From CBDCGJ01 sp965238305 (lineage in GTDB: Bacteria > Pseudomonadota > Alphaproteobacteria > GCA-2731375), in NCBI GenBank assembly GCA_965238305.1, contig CBDEHK010000001.1, positions 620,001-684,000 of the forward strand: a DNA stretch of 64,000 bases. Direction: 5' to 3'. This document shows positions 63,565 through 64,000 of the stretch, in pieces. The position numbers and the translations under genes were made by a program. The notes below the pieces were generated by a model, which had not been told where the DNA came from, ran no database searches, and saw only the letters and a program-made list of their open reading frames with translations. Positions within the stretch are counted from its first letter, which is position 1. Every line of letters begins with the position of its first letter.

Positions 63565-64000
63565 GATTGTGGGGCCCGGACCCGTTTAATCTGTCGCCAT
63601 TTAGCCCGACTCTAATTGTCCGGCGTACTACTCAGACGCCACGGGGTTATTTCTACCCACAGCCCGAGCGCTCCGGCGCCCCACGGGTAATTCTACCAAA
63701 CCGTTGAAACTATCTCAACTTTTATCTTTTGAATCAATAAGTTACGTAACTTACTGATTTTGAATCAATATTTTTTACAGGTGTCTTTTCGTTGGACAAT
63801 TGTGTTCTGATTTTGTCACAGCCCCATCTTTGTCTTTTGAAAAATATTTCTTACCGGAATTTTATGTTTCACTCTCGAAATAGCCGGTGCCATTATTTCA
63901 GGACCGTTAGCGGATGAATTAGCAAGTTTATCCCCTTGGATAAAGCGATAAAATTGTCACAGGTGTGTGTTTATTGCTTTTCTTTCTTGATATCGTGCCT
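63565..64000. other. Gene-free stretch at the window end with palindrome and direct repeats
   Basis: No coding frame is supported in these 436 bases. The first 130 are GC-rich, with two similar 13-base elements (GGTTATTTCTACC and GGGTAATTCTACC at about 63645 and 63685). The rest is AT-rich, with a 16-base palindrome (63738-63753) flanked by 13-base direct repeats, and a small TTTATCC/GGATAAA hairpin (63927-63944). It looks like a leader or promoter region for a gene beyond the window. Confidence 0.5.
63727..63770. repeat. 16-base palindrome flanked by two 13-base direct repeats
   Basis: TAAGTTACGTAACTTA (63738-63753) is a perfect palindrome. TTTTGAATCAATA occurs exactly at 63727-63739 and 63758-63770, one copy on each side. 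Each copy contains GAATC, a GANTC site for the CcrM methylase. The regular layout suggests a protein-binding array; its owner is unknown. Confidence 0.65.

Noticed and set aside
63645..63697. CRISPR-like or tandem repeat
   Set aside because: Only two imperfect 13-base copies occur, without regular spacers.
1..64000. tRNA, rRNA, insertion sequences or prophage
   Set aside because: No transposase, integrase, phage structural gene, rRNA segment or recognisable tRNA cloverleaf was seen by eye. A covariance-model scan would be needed to exclude small RNAs.

Overview
The window is a chromosomal segment of an alphaproteobacterium. Several arrangements point to this class: trpA-accD-folC; alpha-type addA-addB next to tsaE; a ChvI/ChvG-type two-component pair beside a short HPr kinase, RapZ, EIIA-Man, HPr and ahcY; a DivL-like pseudokinase with Tyr in place of the phospho-accepting His; and the ppsR-maf-aroE / hemE block that flanks the replication origin in Caulobacter and Rickettsia. 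I cannot assign an order or genus.

Layout. (1) 1-2.6 kb, plus strand: end of trpA, accD, folC. (2) 2.6-20.1 kb, minus strand: chvI-chvG-hprK-rapZ-EIIA-HPr-ahcY-divL-tsaE-amgK-murU-addB-addA-trxA. This joins envelope stress signalling, the regulatory PTS, methyl-cycle recycling, cell-cycle signalling, peptidoglycan recycling and double-strand break repair. (3) 20.2-24.1 kb: MATE exporter, HugZ-like FMN protein and pckA. (4) 24.1-27.7 kb: an accessory locus of a small peptide, a membrane M50 peptidase with a PqqD-like front domain, an HlyD-type adaptor and a divergent MarR regulator. It resembles a peptide maturation/export system and is the best candidate here for something undescribed. (5) 27.8-45 kb: broken Nudix gene, polA, ABC ATPase, two nucleotide-sugar enzymes, purH, an MFS carrier, the giant NAD-glutamate dehydrogenase and a DUF2336 protein. 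(6) 45.2-54.1 kb: surface-glycan cluster with sulfotransferase, UDP-xylose synthase and pseudaminic acid genes pseB, pseC, pseG, pseI and pseF. No pseH acetyltransferase is seen; an ATP-grasp/HAD pair sits in the cluster. (7) 54.1-56 kb: L-carnitine dehydrogenase and a BKACE enzyme, two consecutive steps of carnitine breakdown. (8) 56-62.5 kb: aroE, maf, an unknown gene and ppsR, then a probable oriC at 59.56-59.99 kb, then hemE-hemH-hemJ. (9) 62.6-64 kb: an AT-rich DUF3800 gene and a non-coding stretch with a strong palindrome.

Most genes left of the putative oriC are on the minus strand and all those right of it are on the plus strand, so transcription mainly follows replication. Two genes (rapZ and the Nudix gene) carry single-base losses in short A/T runs. 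These may be real lesions or sequencing errors. Starts were moved from the longest possible ORF wherever a Shine-Dalgarno sequence, a stop/start overlap or the family N-terminus supported another codon.
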